Assembly (NCBI GenBank): GCA_017454425.1
Contig: JAFTCZ010000020.1
Location: 1-16,194, forward strand
Source of the DNA: Clostridia bacterium
GTDB taxonomy: Bacteria; Bacillota_A; Clostridia; Christensenellales; UBA1242
Length of the DNA: 16,194 nucleotides
Direction of reading: 5' to 3'
The notes under the pieces were generated by a model. That model made no database searches. It was not told the origin of the DNA and was given only the letters and a program-made list of their open reading frames with translations. Made by a program: the position numbers and the translations under genes. How positions within the stretch are numbered: position 1 is the stretch's first letter; each line of letters opens with the position of its first letter. Below are positions 1 through 8,358 of the stretch, piece by piece.

Positions 1-3
1 AAC

Positions 4-37
4 AAAAAAGACTTAGCAAATTGCTAGGTCTTTTTTA
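4..37 (-). terminator. Intrinsic terminator of the Nudix gene
   Basis: The arms AAAAAAGACTTAGCAA and TTGCTAGGTCTTTTTT form a long hairpin with one G.T pair. Read from the minus strand it ends the Nudix transcript, and the A-rich and T-rich flanks would let it work in both directions. The Nudix stop codon (35-37) lies at the edge of the T-rich arm. Confidence 0.85.
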
Positions 38-595
38 TTTATTCTTATATTCTTTTATAAATTTGGCATATTTATCTAACATACGATGCATACCATAATC
101 GTCCTTTCGCACAAGTTTGTGCGCCTCGTCCACTGTCACCCACTTAATTTCTATTGATTCGTTGGATATGTGGCTGTCTGCTTTGTTTACTATATACAAA
201 TAATTAATGTCATAATGATAGTGTGCTGGCTCACCCTTGTTTACGCTGTCGGATATGTATTGCACATCTACATCAAAAATATTGTTTGTGTTGTAGACAA
301 AATCTTTTATTCCAGACTCTTCAAACACTTCGCGCAGACTCACCCTCTTAATATCACTATCGCCGTCTGCGTGGCCGCCAAACTGTATCCACATACCGGA
401 CTTTTTGTGATGATTTAACAGCACATTTCCTTGCATATCCCCCACCAGGCCACCTGCTGTCATATGACCAGATAGGTTTATGCGCCAAAAAGCATCTTTG
501 TTGGTTTGCAAAAATGCAATAGTTTTTGCCACATTTTGTCTTTCTGTTTGGTCATATGGCACATAGTTTTGCAATTCTTTTATCAAATCAAACAT
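35..595 (-). CDS. Nudix hydrolase family protein
   Basis: A 186-residue Nudix (MutT-like) protein. Members hydrolyse nucleoside diphosphates linked to another group, using a metal held by the Nudix box, and the substrate cannot be read from sequence. The box spans residues 74-96 and ends in R88-E89-V-F-E92-E93-S-G95-I, so the metal-binding REUxEExGU core is intact. The first glutamate of the consensus (GX5E) is replaced by Ser80. The GGHADGD stretch just before it is typical of a Nudix subgroup usually annotated only as hydrolase. The N-terminal 40 residues are helical and precede the beta-rich domain. The ribosome binding site AAGGAAG lies about 9 bases before the ATG. The gene has its own promoter and terminator, so it is a single-gene unit. 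Family is certain, substrate unknown. Confidence 0.9.
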   Translation of the reverse strand: MFDLIKELQNYVPYDQTERQNVAKTIAFLQTNKDAFWRINLSGHMTAGGLVGDMQGNVLLNHHKKSGMWIQFGGHADGDSDIKRVSLREVFEESGIKDFVYNTNNIFDVDVQYISDSVNKGEPAHYHYDINYLYIVNKADSHISNESIEIKWVTVDEAHKLVRKDDYGMHRMLDKYAKFIKEYKNK

Positions 596-615
596 AAATA
601 TTCTTCCTTTATAAG

Positions 616-644
616 ATTATACATTTTGTATTTCAAAATGACAA
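616..644 (-). promoter_or_regulatory. Sigma-A promoter of the Nudix gene
   Basis: On the minus strand, TTGTCA (639-644) and a perfect TATAAT (616-621) are separated by exactly 17 bases. The start codon is about 20 bases downstream of the -10, leaving a short leader that carries the AAGGAAG site. Confidence 0.8.
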
Positions 645-681
645 ACTATATTTCAACCTTTTTGTCGTGTTCTACAACAAA

Positions 682-703
682 AAAAAGAGGTTGCCCTCTT
701 TTT
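682..703 (-). terminator. Intrinsic terminator of valS
   Basis: The hairpin AAAAAGAGG-TTGC-CCTCTTTTT followed by a T-run in the minus direction overlaps the last two bases of the valS reading frame (stop at 702-704). Confidence 0.8.
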
Positions 704-3335
704 ATTTTAGTTTGGATAATGATTGTTTTAGGTTTGCCAATTTGTCGTTGTTTTCGGCAAGTTCTTTTTTGTATTTTTCGATAACCGCCCCCGGTGCACG
801 AGCAACAAAGCCGGCGTTAGATAATATGCCCTCTAGTTTTTGGATGTCACTGTTTACTTTTGTTATCTCGGCATTAAGGCGTGCTTTTTCTGCCGTAATG
901 TCAACAATCTCATCGCCGTGCAGATAAACAAGATAATATGGTGTTGAGATTAACATATCTTGCGGATTATTTGGCTTAGTTGTAATCTCGGTTATTTTTG
1001 TTTGTGTAAGCGTCTGCAGATATGTTATGTTCTCTTGCAAATTGTCTTTTGTTTTGCGTACCAAAATGTTGGCATTTAACACCTTTTTTGCATCCACCTT
1101 GTATGTTGTGCGAATTTCACGGATGTTGTGCGTAAGTTCCATAATTGAGTCCATTTGTTCACACTCTTTTATAAAGTTCCATTCTTTATTTGCCTGTGGA
1201 TAATCTGCAAGCATTATGCTTTCGCCAAAAATGTTGGTATATATCTCTTCGGTTACAAAAGGAATGTAAGGATGAAGCATTTTTAAGATTGCACCCAAAA
1301 CATATTTTAATACACTTGCGGTTGTGTTGACAACATCACTATCTTGTGACTGCATGTTTGGTTTTGAAAATTCTATATAATAGTCACAGAATGTCAACCA
1401 TGCAAAGTCATGAATTTCGTTTAACGCAAGATTTGCGTTATAATTATCCGTAAGTTTTGTTACCTTTAAGATAACTTCATTAAGTTTTGTTAATATCCAC
1501 TTGTCAGCAAGTTGAAGTTTACGCTTGTTTAGGTCTTTTATTGTTTTGCCGTTTAGGTTCATTTCTACAAAACGGCTTGCATTCCAAATTTTGTTTATAA
1601 ATTTGCGCGCATTTTCAAGTGATGTGGTGCCAAAGCGCGAATCGGTCTCGAGTGCGGTGCCGTACAACAAGGCAAAGCGCAAGGCATCTGTGCCATATTC
1701 TTTTATTACATCTTGTGGCTCAATTCCGTTGCCAAGATTTTTTGACATTTTTCGGCCTTGGTCGTCAACCACAAGACCTGTTGTGATGCAGTTGTAAAAT
1801 GGCACAACCCCCTCAAAGTCTATGCACATAAACAGCATGCGGGCAATCCAAAAAGTGATAATATCTCGCGCTGTTACCACAAGGTCAAACGGATAATATG
1901 TGTCAAAACCTTTACTATGTTCTGGCCAATTAAGTGTAGATATTGGCCAAATGCCGCTACTAAACCAAGTGTCCAATACATCTGGGTCTTGGTGATTGTC
2001 ACTACTTTTGCATTTTGGGCAAGGAGTGTTTTGCTCGGCTGCATACATATGCCCACAATTGTGACAATAATAAACTGGTATGCGGTGCCCCGTCCACAAT
2101 TGACGAGATATGCACCAATCTTGAATGTCATTAAGCCAAGTGTAAAGTTTTGCTTTTACAAAATCTGGTTGAATGTTAACTTCGTTGTTGTCGATATGTT
2201 TTTTGGTTTCTTTTGCAATCTTTTGCATACTTACAAACCATTGTTCGGTTATTAGGCTTTCGATTGGTGTTTTGCATCTCTCACAACAACCAACATTGTG
2301 CAAATAATCTTCGGCCTTAACAAGAAGTCCTGTTTTGTCAAGATAGTCAGCCACTTTCTCTCGTGCCTCTTGACCTTTTAGGCCCTCAAATTGTCCACAC
2401 AGTTCATTTAACGAACCATCTTTGTTAATAACTTGCAAAAAGCCCAAATTGTGTTTTTTGCCCAATTCATAGTCATTGATGTCGTGACTTGGCGTAACTT
2501 TTAATGCCCCCGTACCAAAACTAATATCTACATATTCGTCTGCAATAACTGGTATTTTTTTGTTTACTATTGGCAAAACGACTTGCTTGCCAATAAACTT
2601 TTTGTATCTGTCATCGTTTGGGTTGACGGCAACGGCCAAATCACCAAATAATGTCTCGGGACGCGTGGTGGCAACAGTAAGATAATTATCTCCATTAAGA
2701 ATTGCCATGCCGTCATCTTCAACAACAAAATATTTGATATAATATAGCTTTGCTTGTTTTGAGTGATATTCTACCTCAATATCTGATATTGATGTGTTGC
2801 AGTTTGGGCACCAGTTGGTCAGCCTTTCGCCACGATAGATATATCCTTTTTTCCACCACTCGACAAAAGCGTGCGTTACGGCACGATTGCGTGTTTCGTC
2901 ACGGGTAAACGCCAGTTTGTCCCAGTCGGCCATGATGCCAAGGCTTTTGAGTTGCTCAACAATAAACCCGCCATATTCTTTGTACCACGCTTGCATCTCG
3001 GCCTCAAACTCTTCACGCGTAAGGTCTTCTTTTTTGCGGCCTTGTTTTGCAAGTTTTGCAACAACCTTTGCCTCGGTTGCAATGGCGGCGTGGTCGGTGC
3101 CCGGCAACCACTCGACATTAAAACCATTAAGGCGTTTGTATCTTGCATAAACATCAGGCAAAGTGTGATTCATGGCATGGCCAACATGCAAATGCCCTGT
3201 GATGTTTGGTGGCGGCATAAGTATGCTGTACTTTGGCCTAGCGTCATCTGGGCTGCTGGCAAAGTATTTTTGTTTTAGCCAATTTTCATAAATTCGCTTT
3301 TCAAAATCTTTTGGATTGTAGGTTTTGTCCATCAT
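702..3335 (-). CDS. valS: Valyl-tRNA synthetase (class I)
   Basis: Charges tRNA-Val with valine in the cytoplasm. At 877 residues it has the usual bacterial ValRS length and order. The HIGH-type signature HVGH is at residues 50-53, after PPPNITG. The editing (CP1) domain carries TTRPETLFGD at 223-232. The KMSKS loop appears as KMSKN at 529-533. The anticodon-binding helical domain follows, and a C-terminal coiled coil rich in Lys, Glu and Leu runs from about 815 to the end. Cysteine pairs C176/C179, C351/C354, C424/C427 and C439/C442 look like zinc knuckles. Two ATG codons open the frame. The first has GAGG 9 bases upstream and the second 12, so either could be used; I keep the first. A consensus promoter lies immediately upstream and there is no room for a T-box leader. 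Confidence 0.98.
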   Translation of the reverse strand: MMDKTYNPKDFEKRIYENWLKQKYFASSPDDARPKYSILMPPPNITGHLHVGHAMNHTLPDVYARYKRLNGFNVEWLPGTDHAAIATEAKVVAKLAKQGRKKEDLTREEFEAEMQAWYKEYGGFIVEQLKSLGIMADWDKLAFTRDETRNRAVTHAFVEWWKKGYIYRGERLTNWCPNCNTSISDIEVEYHSKQAKLYYIKYFVVEDDGMAILNGDNYLTVATTRPETLFGDLAVAVNPNDDRYKKFIGKQVVLPIVNKKIPVIADEYVDISFGTGALKVTPSHDINDYELGKKHNLGFLQVINKDGSLNELCGQFEGLKGQEAREKVADYLDKTGLLVKAEDYLHNVGCCERCKTPIESLITEQWFVSMQKIAKETKKHIDNNEVNIQPDFVKAKLYTWLNDIQDWCISRQLWTGHRIPVYYCHNCGHMYAAEQNTPCPKCKSSDNHQDPDVLDTWFSSGIWPISTLNWPEHSKGFDTYYPFDLVVTARDIITFWIARMLFMCIDFEGVVPFYNCITTGLVVDDQGRKMSKNLGNGIEPQDVIKEYGTDALRFALLYGTALETDSRFGTTSLENARKFINKIWNASRFVEMNLNGKTIKDLNKRKLQLADKWILTKLNEVILKVTKLTDNYNANLALNEIHDFAWLTFCDYYIEFSKPNMQSQDSDVVNTTASVLKYVLGAILKMLHPYIPFVTEEIYTNIFGESIMLADYPQANKEWNFIKECEQMDSIMELTHNIREIRTTYKVDAKKVLNANILVRKTKDNLQENITYLQTLTQTKITEITTKPNNPQDMLISTPYYLVYLHGDEIVDITAEKARLNAEITKVNSDIQKLEGILSNAGFVARAPGAVIEKYKKELAENNDKLANLKQSLSKLK

Positions 3336-3365
3336 TTTATTTTACCTCAAAATAAATAGTAAAAA

Positions 3366-3394
3366 ATTATATAATTTTTTTGAACTTTTGTCAA
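3366..3394 (-). promoter_or_regulatory. Consensus sigma-A promoter of valS
   Basis: A perfect TTGACA (3389-3394) and a perfect TATAAT (3366-3371) are spaced by 17 bases on the minus strand. The ATG is 30 bases past the -10, so the leader is only about 25 bases long. One copy of the TACTATGCA repeat lies 15 bases upstream of the -35. Confidence 0.88.
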
Positions 3395-3408
3395 TACAAA
3401 ATATTTGG

Positions 3409-3417
3409 TACTATGCA
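3409..3417 (+). repeat. TACTATGCA dispersed repeat, single copy
   Basis: An exact copy of the 9-mer shared with 9015-9124 and 15298-15322. It lies between the terminator of the dehydrogenase-like gene and the valS promoter. Unlike most other copies it has no inverted partner nearby. Confidence 0.6.
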
Positions 3418-3420
3418 AAT

Positions 3421-3449
3421 AAAAAAGAGGTGCAAATTGCACTTCTTTT
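3421..3449 (-). terminator. Intrinsic terminator of the proS operon
   Basis: The arms AAAAGAGGTGC and GCACTTCTTTT (one G.T pair, loop AAATT) form a hairpin flanked by A and T runs. It overlaps the stop codon (3448-3450) of the dehydrogenase-like gene and separates this operon from valS. Confidence 0.8.
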
Positions 3450-4395
3450 ATTCTCTATTCTCTATCCCTAGTATTGCACAGGTTGCGCGCCACAGCCTGC
3501 GGCGGTTGAACGGATTGAGGGCATATTCACTTGGCATAAGCGGCCTATAATTGTGATAAAGCATAACTTTTGGTGGCAAATGTGGTGCCGTGATAAGATA
3601 TAACACCGTCTCTACCGCCTGAAGCATAGGCAGTGCTTTGCGGTCTTTTATTTTGTCAATCAGCCCAAAAATTCCTCGGCGTTTGCTGTGAGTATGTGCA
3701 ATGCCCGGATAAACACAATAGGCACAAATGTTTGTGTCCCTAAATTCTTCGTTAAACTGCATTGCGTACATAAGGTCGGCAAGTTTTGAATATTCAAACA
3801 TTCGCCTAGGGTCGCGCGAATTTTGAATTTCTGCATAATCTAATTTTTGCTTTTGCGTTGGCTGGGTTGTGGTTGTTATTATGCGGGCACTATTGCTTTT
3901 GTTTAGAAATGGCAAAAACAAATGATTAAGCATAAACACAGCAAGATAGTTTGTTGCCCATTGTATTTCGTGGCGTTCGTAAGTGTGCTGAATTTCGTTT
4001 GGGTGCTGGGTGGCGTTGTGGTAAATTACATCAATGTGTTTTATGCCCCTATCCTTAAGCCTTGACATCACCTCGTTTGCAATTATTCGAACTTGTGACA
4101 TAACTGACAAATCACCAAGAACAACTGAGATGTCTGCTTTTGTTTGATCGCGTGGCATATTTTCGAGTGCGGCCTTACAAACCGCTGGGTCACGACCAAT
4201 AAGCATTATTACACAATCGGTTTTTGCAAGTTTGTACAATACCTCAAGCCCCATGCCACTTGTAACCCCCGTAAGCACAATTACGCGTTTTTCAGGAAGA
4301 TAGGTTTGTGCCACGGGTTTTTGTAAAGGTTTTGTTTTTTGTGTTGATTTTTGTGCAACACGGGTTTTTGTGCCTTTTGTTTTTGTTGTGACCAT
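3448..4395 (-). CDS. Short-chain dehydrogenase/reductase-like protein with altered catalytic residues
   Basis: A 315-residue Rossmann-fold SDR, most like the retinol-dehydrogenase/WW-oxidoreductase branch. Seen in the sequence: the nucleotide-binding TGVTSGMG at residues 42-49, an acidic D95 (GDL) that would contact adenine, the HNA motif with N127, the structural N149, and the P230-G231 loop. The active site is unusual. The lysine (K204, in SKLAD) is present, but the residue four before it, normally catalytic Tyr, is Phe200, and the usual Ser lies in a run of threonines (174-177). A Tyr at 202 is two residues out of register. This suggests a binding or structural role, or a changed chemistry. 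The first 35 residues are a basic Lys/Thr/Gln-rich tail. I chose the ATG with AGGAGG four bases upstream; an ATG 16 codons earlier would overlap the upstream gene and has no such site. Last gene of the proS operon. Confidence 0.85.
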   Translation of the reverse strand: MVTTKTKGTKTRVAQKSTQKTKPLQKPVAQTYLPEKRVIVLTGVTSGMGLEVLYKLAKTDCVIMLIGRDPAVCKAALENMPRDQTKADISVVLGDLSVMSQVRIIANEVMSRLKDRGIKHIDVIYHNATQHPNEIQHTYERHEIQWATNYLAVFMLNHLFLPFLNKSNSARIITTTTQPTQKQKLDYAEIQNSRDPRRMFEYSKLADLMYAMQFNEEFRDTNICAYCVYPGIAHTHSKRRGIFGLIDKIKDRKALPMLQAVETVLYLITAPHLPPKVMLYHNYRPLMPSEYALNPFNRRRLWRATCAILGIENRE

Positions 4396-4414
4396 TTTAC
4401 CTCCTGTTTTTGTT

Positions 4415-6550
4415 TTATGGTGCGTTGTTGTATACAATTTCAATAATATCTAACATAGATTTTGTTTTTAGATAATCCCATGCTGAGCCAGACTTGACAA
4501 TACCTTTGCTTGTTAGCATTGCATCTGTTATTATGCCTTTTTGGTTTAACACTTCAATCGTTGTGTCGGCAACATTAACATTTATTTCATCAAGAGTACC
4601 AACAGTAAGTGTGTTGTAGTTTGTAACTAATGATAAAATGCCTGTTGTTGGTTGTGGCAATATAAGTGACAAACTCATGCCGTTTACAACACTTGAAATA
4701 CTTGCAGAAGGGTCGCTTCCAAACAAATCTCCTACTGTTAGGTTTCTTAAGATATAGTTGCTCATGGTTTCGGCTGTTGTGTCAACGCCCAACAATTGCC
4801 CAAGTGTTTGGGTGCTGGCAGCCAATTTTGTTTTTACAATAGTGTCGGCATCTGTAAATAATTCTTTTACCTTGATTGTGCTGATTATTCCGTTTATGCC
4901 ACTTGTATCACTCATATTTAATAAATCACCAAGTGTCATTTCACTACTTTCTAACGCGTCTGTGATTGCTGCGTTTGGTGTATCTAATAATGCCTTAACT
5001 GTTATTCCACTAATAATACCATTAATGCCGTTTGTGTCGGTAATATTAAGCAGGGTTGCAAGTGTAACAAGATTGTCGTCCGCATCATATTCAAGTGCAT
5101 GTGTTATTGCATCTCCACCATTTGTTAACAAATCTTTCAGCTCGACATTTGCAATAAGGTTTAGTATTGAGTTGTCTGTTGTGCCAATAAGGTTTCCAAG
5201 AGTGCCAAGTTTTTCGAATATTGCAGTAGGAATATCATCACTTGTCATTATTTCATTAATGGTTAGTGAAGAAATATCAAGTAGTGCCGTGCTCGAACCT
5301 TCTATTCCCAACTTCTTTGCCCAAGTAAGATCGTTGTAACCATTTGTAAATGCGGTAGTAGTTGCTGCTGTTTGCAATTCTTTTAGATATCCGCCCAATT
5401 CTTCAATGTTTTGATTGCCAAACAGTGTAAGAAGTGGTTGATGTGTGCTGTCTATCAACTCAAGTACGGTCATATTTTGCTGTGAACTAGAAAGTGTTGT
5501 GCGTGCAAGTTGTGTTGATGTTAAAATTTGATTTACTTTTAGGTTTAATATTGCTTCATCAAGTTTTGAGATATATGTGTCACGAAGTGTGCTAAATTGT
5601 GGGTGGCTTGTAAAGAAATCATCTCCCATAGCGTTGCCCAAAGTTATGAAGTCACCAAGGTACAAGCCCTCAAGATAGTCAATCATGTGGTTTAGGTTAG
5701 TAGCATTAAACTCATCAGTTTGCGTAAAGTCAAAATCTGACAAATCTAATAAGTTGTTTAATATTTGACCTGTTATGTTGTTTAGCAAATCATCAGTCGT
5801 AACTGTTTGTACTTTTAGGGCACGCAAGCCGTCATACATTGCATCATCAGGAATAACACTAAGGCCTGCTGCCTCGACAAGTTTTGCAATAGTTAGGTTG
5901 TCTGCACCATAATAATCGGTAAGAACATTTTTTGCTTGTGTTATTGTAAGGTCAGAAAGTTTTTTCTTGGTTGAACCAATTGTATAAATAGGGTCAACAA
6001 AGGCTGGATAACCCATATCTTCTATTGTTGTTTGCATGTTTGCAGTAGATAATATTTGCCCTACTGTCACATGGTCATACAAAACATCAACAACACTGTC
6101 AACAAGTTGATTCATGTTGTTTATTGCTTCCATAACCTCAATATCGCGTATCGCGGTTGTTCGGCCCTTAAAGGTGATGATTGTGTCTTGTGCATACAAA
6201 TAACTAATGTCAATGTCCGTGCCCGGAACTTTTTCGGGAAGTTTGATACCAACTTTTGTTTCAAGCTCTCCTATCTTCATGTGCACATAACTATTCTTTA
6301 AGTCAAGGCCAAGTGCAACAAGGTCTTTTACTGTCTTTTTATTAACATCACCTTCAATTGGCAATTGAATTCCTAACAAACTTTCAATTTGTTGCACATT
6401 TACGCAAAAATACACATATGCTCCACCGCCTCCCACAAGAAGCACCAAGAAAATTATTGCACAAAAAAATCCTGCAAAAAAAGTTCCGCAACCACCTTTC
6501 TTTTTTACAATGACTTTTTCGCCATCTTTTGAAACTTGCTGTTTTGCCAT
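4415..6550 (-). CDS. Membrane-anchored protein with tandem ~22-residue repeats, function unknown
   Basis: I do not recognise this 711-residue protein. It has a basic N-terminus (KKKGG), one transmembrane segment at about 24-49, and a long, mostly acidic and hydroxyl-rich remainder with few cysteines, so it is probably anchored with the bulk outside the cell. From residue 450 to about 673 it consists of ten units of 20-27 residues. Each begins with a motif like T-(L/V)-G-D-L-L and is followed by a polar stretch and an I/L-rich helix. Looser versions occur earlier (for example near 162, 220, 249, 361 and 430), so most of the ectodomain may be one solenoid. The start has AGGGG 8 bases upstream. 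It follows proS by 15 bases, and that Shine-Dalgarno abuts the proS stop, pointing to co-transcription. A scaffold or cell-surface role is conjecture. Confidence 0.85.
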   Translation of the reverse strand: MAKQQVSKDGEKVIVKKKGGCGTFFAGFFCAIIFLVLLVGGGGAYVYFCVNVQQIESLLGIQLPIEGDVNKKTVKDLVALGLDLKNSYVHMKIGELETKVGIKLPEKVPGTDIDISYLYAQDTIITFKGRTTAIRDIEVMEAINNMNQLVDSVVDVLYDHVTVGQILSTANMQTTIEDMGYPAFVDPIYTIGSTKKKLSDLTITQAKNVLTDYYGADNLTIAKLVEAAGLSVIPDDAMYDGLRALKVQTVTTDDLLNNITGQILNNLLDLSDFDFTQTDEFNATNLNHMIDYLEGLYLGDFITLGNAMGDDFFTSHPQFSTLRDTYISKLDEAILNLKVNQILTSTQLARTTLSSSQQNMTVLELIDSTHQPLLTLFGNQNIEELGGYLKELQTAATTTAFTNGYNDLTWAKKLGIEGSSTALLDISSLTINEIMTSDDIPTAIFEKLGTLGNLIGTTDNSILNLIANVELKDLLTNGGDAITHALEYDADDNLVTLATLLNITDTNGINGIISGITVKALLDTPNAAITDALESSEMTLGDLLNMSDTSGINGIISTIKVKELFTDADTIVKTKLAASTQTLGQLLGVDTTAETMSNYILRNLTVGDLFGSDPSASISSVVNGMSLSLILPQPTTGILSLVTNYNTLTVGTLDEINVNVADTTIEVLNQKGIITDAMLTSKGIVKSGSAWDYLKTKSMLDIIEIVYNNAP
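4532..5203 (-). repeat. Tandem protein-coding repeats (ten ~22-residue units)
   Basis: This stretch encodes residues 450-673 of the 711-residue membrane protein. Units start at residues 450, 469, 496, 517, 539, 560, 582, 605, 626 and 649. The units beginning at 496 and 539 share the nearly identical segment (T/S)DT(N/S)GINGIIS, and alternate units resemble each other more than neighbours. That suggests a 43-residue double unit was duplicated. DNA identity between units is only moderate, so the duplication is not very recent. Confidence 0.75.
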
Positions 6551-6565
6551 ATTAATACCCCTATT

Positions 6566-8290
6566 TTAGTTTTTTATTTTGTCCATCACAAAATCGTAAA
6601 CATCGCCAAATTCGACCATAGTCTTAAAGCCCAAAAGTTTGCTTGATATTTCAACCGGCTTTTTAATAAGTTCGGCTTCGCTTGATGCAAAATCTCGGCC
6701 CACCACAATTCGTATTGGTGCACCCAACAAATCTGCATCAGAAAGCATAACACCCATACTAACTTTTCGGTCATCAACAATTACATCTATTCCTGCATCT
6801 TTTAGGGCTTCTTCTAGTTCTAACCCTGCGGTTAACATATCTTTATCTTTTGCGTTAAGTACACAAATATGTACCTTAAAAGGCGCAACTTCCATTGGCC
6901 AAATTATGCCCTTGTCGTCATGATTAACTTCGATAATGCTAGGTATTGCACGAGTGATGCCTATGCCATAACACCCCATATAAGGTGTTTTTGATTTACC
7001 GTCACTGTCAATATATTTCATATTCATGGTTGTGGTATATTTTGTATCTAGTTCAAAAATGTTTCCAATTTCTACACCCTTATCTAGTGTAATAACACCT
7101 TTGCCACAAGTGCACGCATCACCCTCTTTAACTTTGCGAATGTCAACATATTCTACATTAAAGTTAACATCTCGGGCAAAATCGACACCAACAAGATGTT
7201 GTCCGTCTTTGTTTGCACCACACACAAGGTTGTGCTCGTTCTCAAGACTTTTATCTACAACAATTTTATATTCCTTCGAATTTGGGTCAAGCCCAACAAG
7301 CCCAACCGAACCTGCGTGCATTTTTTTCAAAAATTTTTCATCAGCATCAATAAGTTCACTTCCACAATAGTTTGCAAGTTTGCATTCTTCTATATCATAA
7401 TCACCACGAATAAATGCAATAACATGTCCGCCATTTTTTAAGCCAAAAATTACTGCCTTTGCAAAATCTTGTGGCACATTGCCAGTGATTAAACAAACAT
7501 CTTCAACGGTAAAACAGTTTGGTGTGTCAATACTTTTTATTGGCATTTGAGGTTTGCCCGAAGGTTTGACAATACTGTGCGCTACTTCGCTGTTTGCATA
7601 ATAACCACAAGCATCACAATGTGCAATAACATCTTCACCCGCCGGACACAAAAGCGTAAACTCGTGCGAAATTTTTCCGCCCATCATGCCGTTGTCACCT
7701 TCTACGGCAACTGCCTGCCCCATGCCAAGACGGGCATATATACGATAATATGCTTGTTTTACTTTGTCATAGTATGCGTGCAAATCTTCTTTTGAGGTAT
7801 GAAAAGAATAAGCATCTTTCATTACAAACTCGCGCACACGAATAAGCCCGTTTCGGGGGCGGGGCTCGTCACGAAATTTTGTTTGAATTTGATAAAGACA
7901 GAATGGATATTGTGAATAACTTGTTGCACTAGCGCGTGCAACATCTACGCATGGCTCTTCATGCGTCATACCCAGCACCATATCTTTTTGGTTGCGATCC
8001 TTAAACCTAAACATCTCACTACCAATGCTTTGATATCTACCACTTTCTTGCCACATTTCTTTTGGCATCATGTTTGGCATTAAAATTTCTTGAGCATCAA
8101 TTTTGTCCATCTCTTCACGCACAATTTTTTCGATATTGTGCAATACTTTTAATGCTGGCGCAAGCAAGGTGTAAACTCCGTTTGTTACATGGCGAATATA
8201 TCCACCACGAACCAAATATTCGTGACTAATAAGATTGCAGTCACTAGGCTTGTCCTTAAATCTTTCGCCTATTAATTTTGACATTTTCAT
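6566..8290 (-). CDS. proS: Prolyl-tRNA synthetase, bacterial type with editing insertion
   Basis: Charges tRNA-Pro with proline; class II synthetase, 574 residues, which is the length of the bacterial form with an editing (INS) domain. Motif 1 lies near residues 38-64. Motif 2 is at about 138-162 with the ATP-binding arginine in FRDE (R140). Motif 3, GYGIG-type, is at about 439-450 with R448. The insertion between motifs 2 and 3 (about 225-400) is the editing domain, and the anticodon-binding domain is C-terminal from about 470. C225/C228 and C393/C395 are present around the insertion. An AAGGGAAG site precedes the first ATG by about 8 bases. It is the first gene of a three-gene unit and has a good promoter but no T-box leader. 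Confidence 0.98.
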   Translation of the reverse strand: MKMSKLIGERFKDKPSDCNLISHEYLVRGGYIRHVTNGVYTLLAPALKVLHNIEKIVREEMDKIDAQEILMPNMMPKEMWQESGRYQSIGSEMFRFKDRNQKDMVLGMTHEEPCVDVARASATSYSQYPFCLYQIQTKFRDEPRPRNGLIRVREFVMKDAYSFHTSKEDLHAYYDKVKQAYYRIYARLGMGQAVAVEGDNGMMGGKISHEFTLLCPAGEDVIAHCDACGYYANSEVAHSIVKPSGKPQMPIKSIDTPNCFTVEDVCLITGNVPQDFAKAVIFGLKNGGHVIAFIRGDYDIEECKLANYCGSELIDADEKFLKKMHAGSVGLVGLDPNSKEYKIVVDKSLENEHNLVCGANKDGQHLVGVDFARDVNFNVEYVDIRKVKEGDACTCGKGVITLDKGVEIGNIFELDTKYTTTMNMKYIDSDGKSKTPYMGCYGIGITRAIPSIIEVNHDDKGIIWPMEVAPFKVHICVLNAKDKDMLTAGLELEEALKDAGIDVIVDDRKVSMGVMLSDADLLGAPIRIVVGRDFASSEAELIKKPVEISSKLLGFKTMVEFGDVYDFVMDKIKN

Positions 8291-8329
8291 AAATTTTGCT
8301 TCCCTTTTTGATTGTCATATTTTAATAAA

Positions 8330-8358
8330 ATTATGGCATCTTAAAGTGCTTTTGTCAA
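8330..8358 (-). promoter_or_regulatory. Sigma-A promoter of the proS operon
   Basis: On the minus strand a perfect TTGACA (8353-8358) is followed after 17 bases by CATAAT (8330-8335). The -35 overlaps by two bases the left end of a perfect AT-rich palindrome that lies just upstream, so the palindrome could act as an UP element or an operator. Confidence 0.82.

Noticed and set aside
1758..2255. Open frame of 165 codons on the plus strand inside valS
   Set aside because: It lies wholly opposite a certain gene and has no start signals and no recognisable protein pattern.
4396..4443. Longer N-terminus (16 residues) for the dehydrogenase-like protein
   Set aside because: It overlaps the upstream gene by 29 bases and lacks a ribosome binding site, while the later ATG has a perfect AGGAGG.
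4758..5339. Long open frame (193 codons) on the plus strand opposite the repeat region of the 711-residue gene
   Set aside because: It mirrors the repetitive codons of the real gene, has no ribosome binding site or promoter, and its product is low-complexity hydrophobic sequence.
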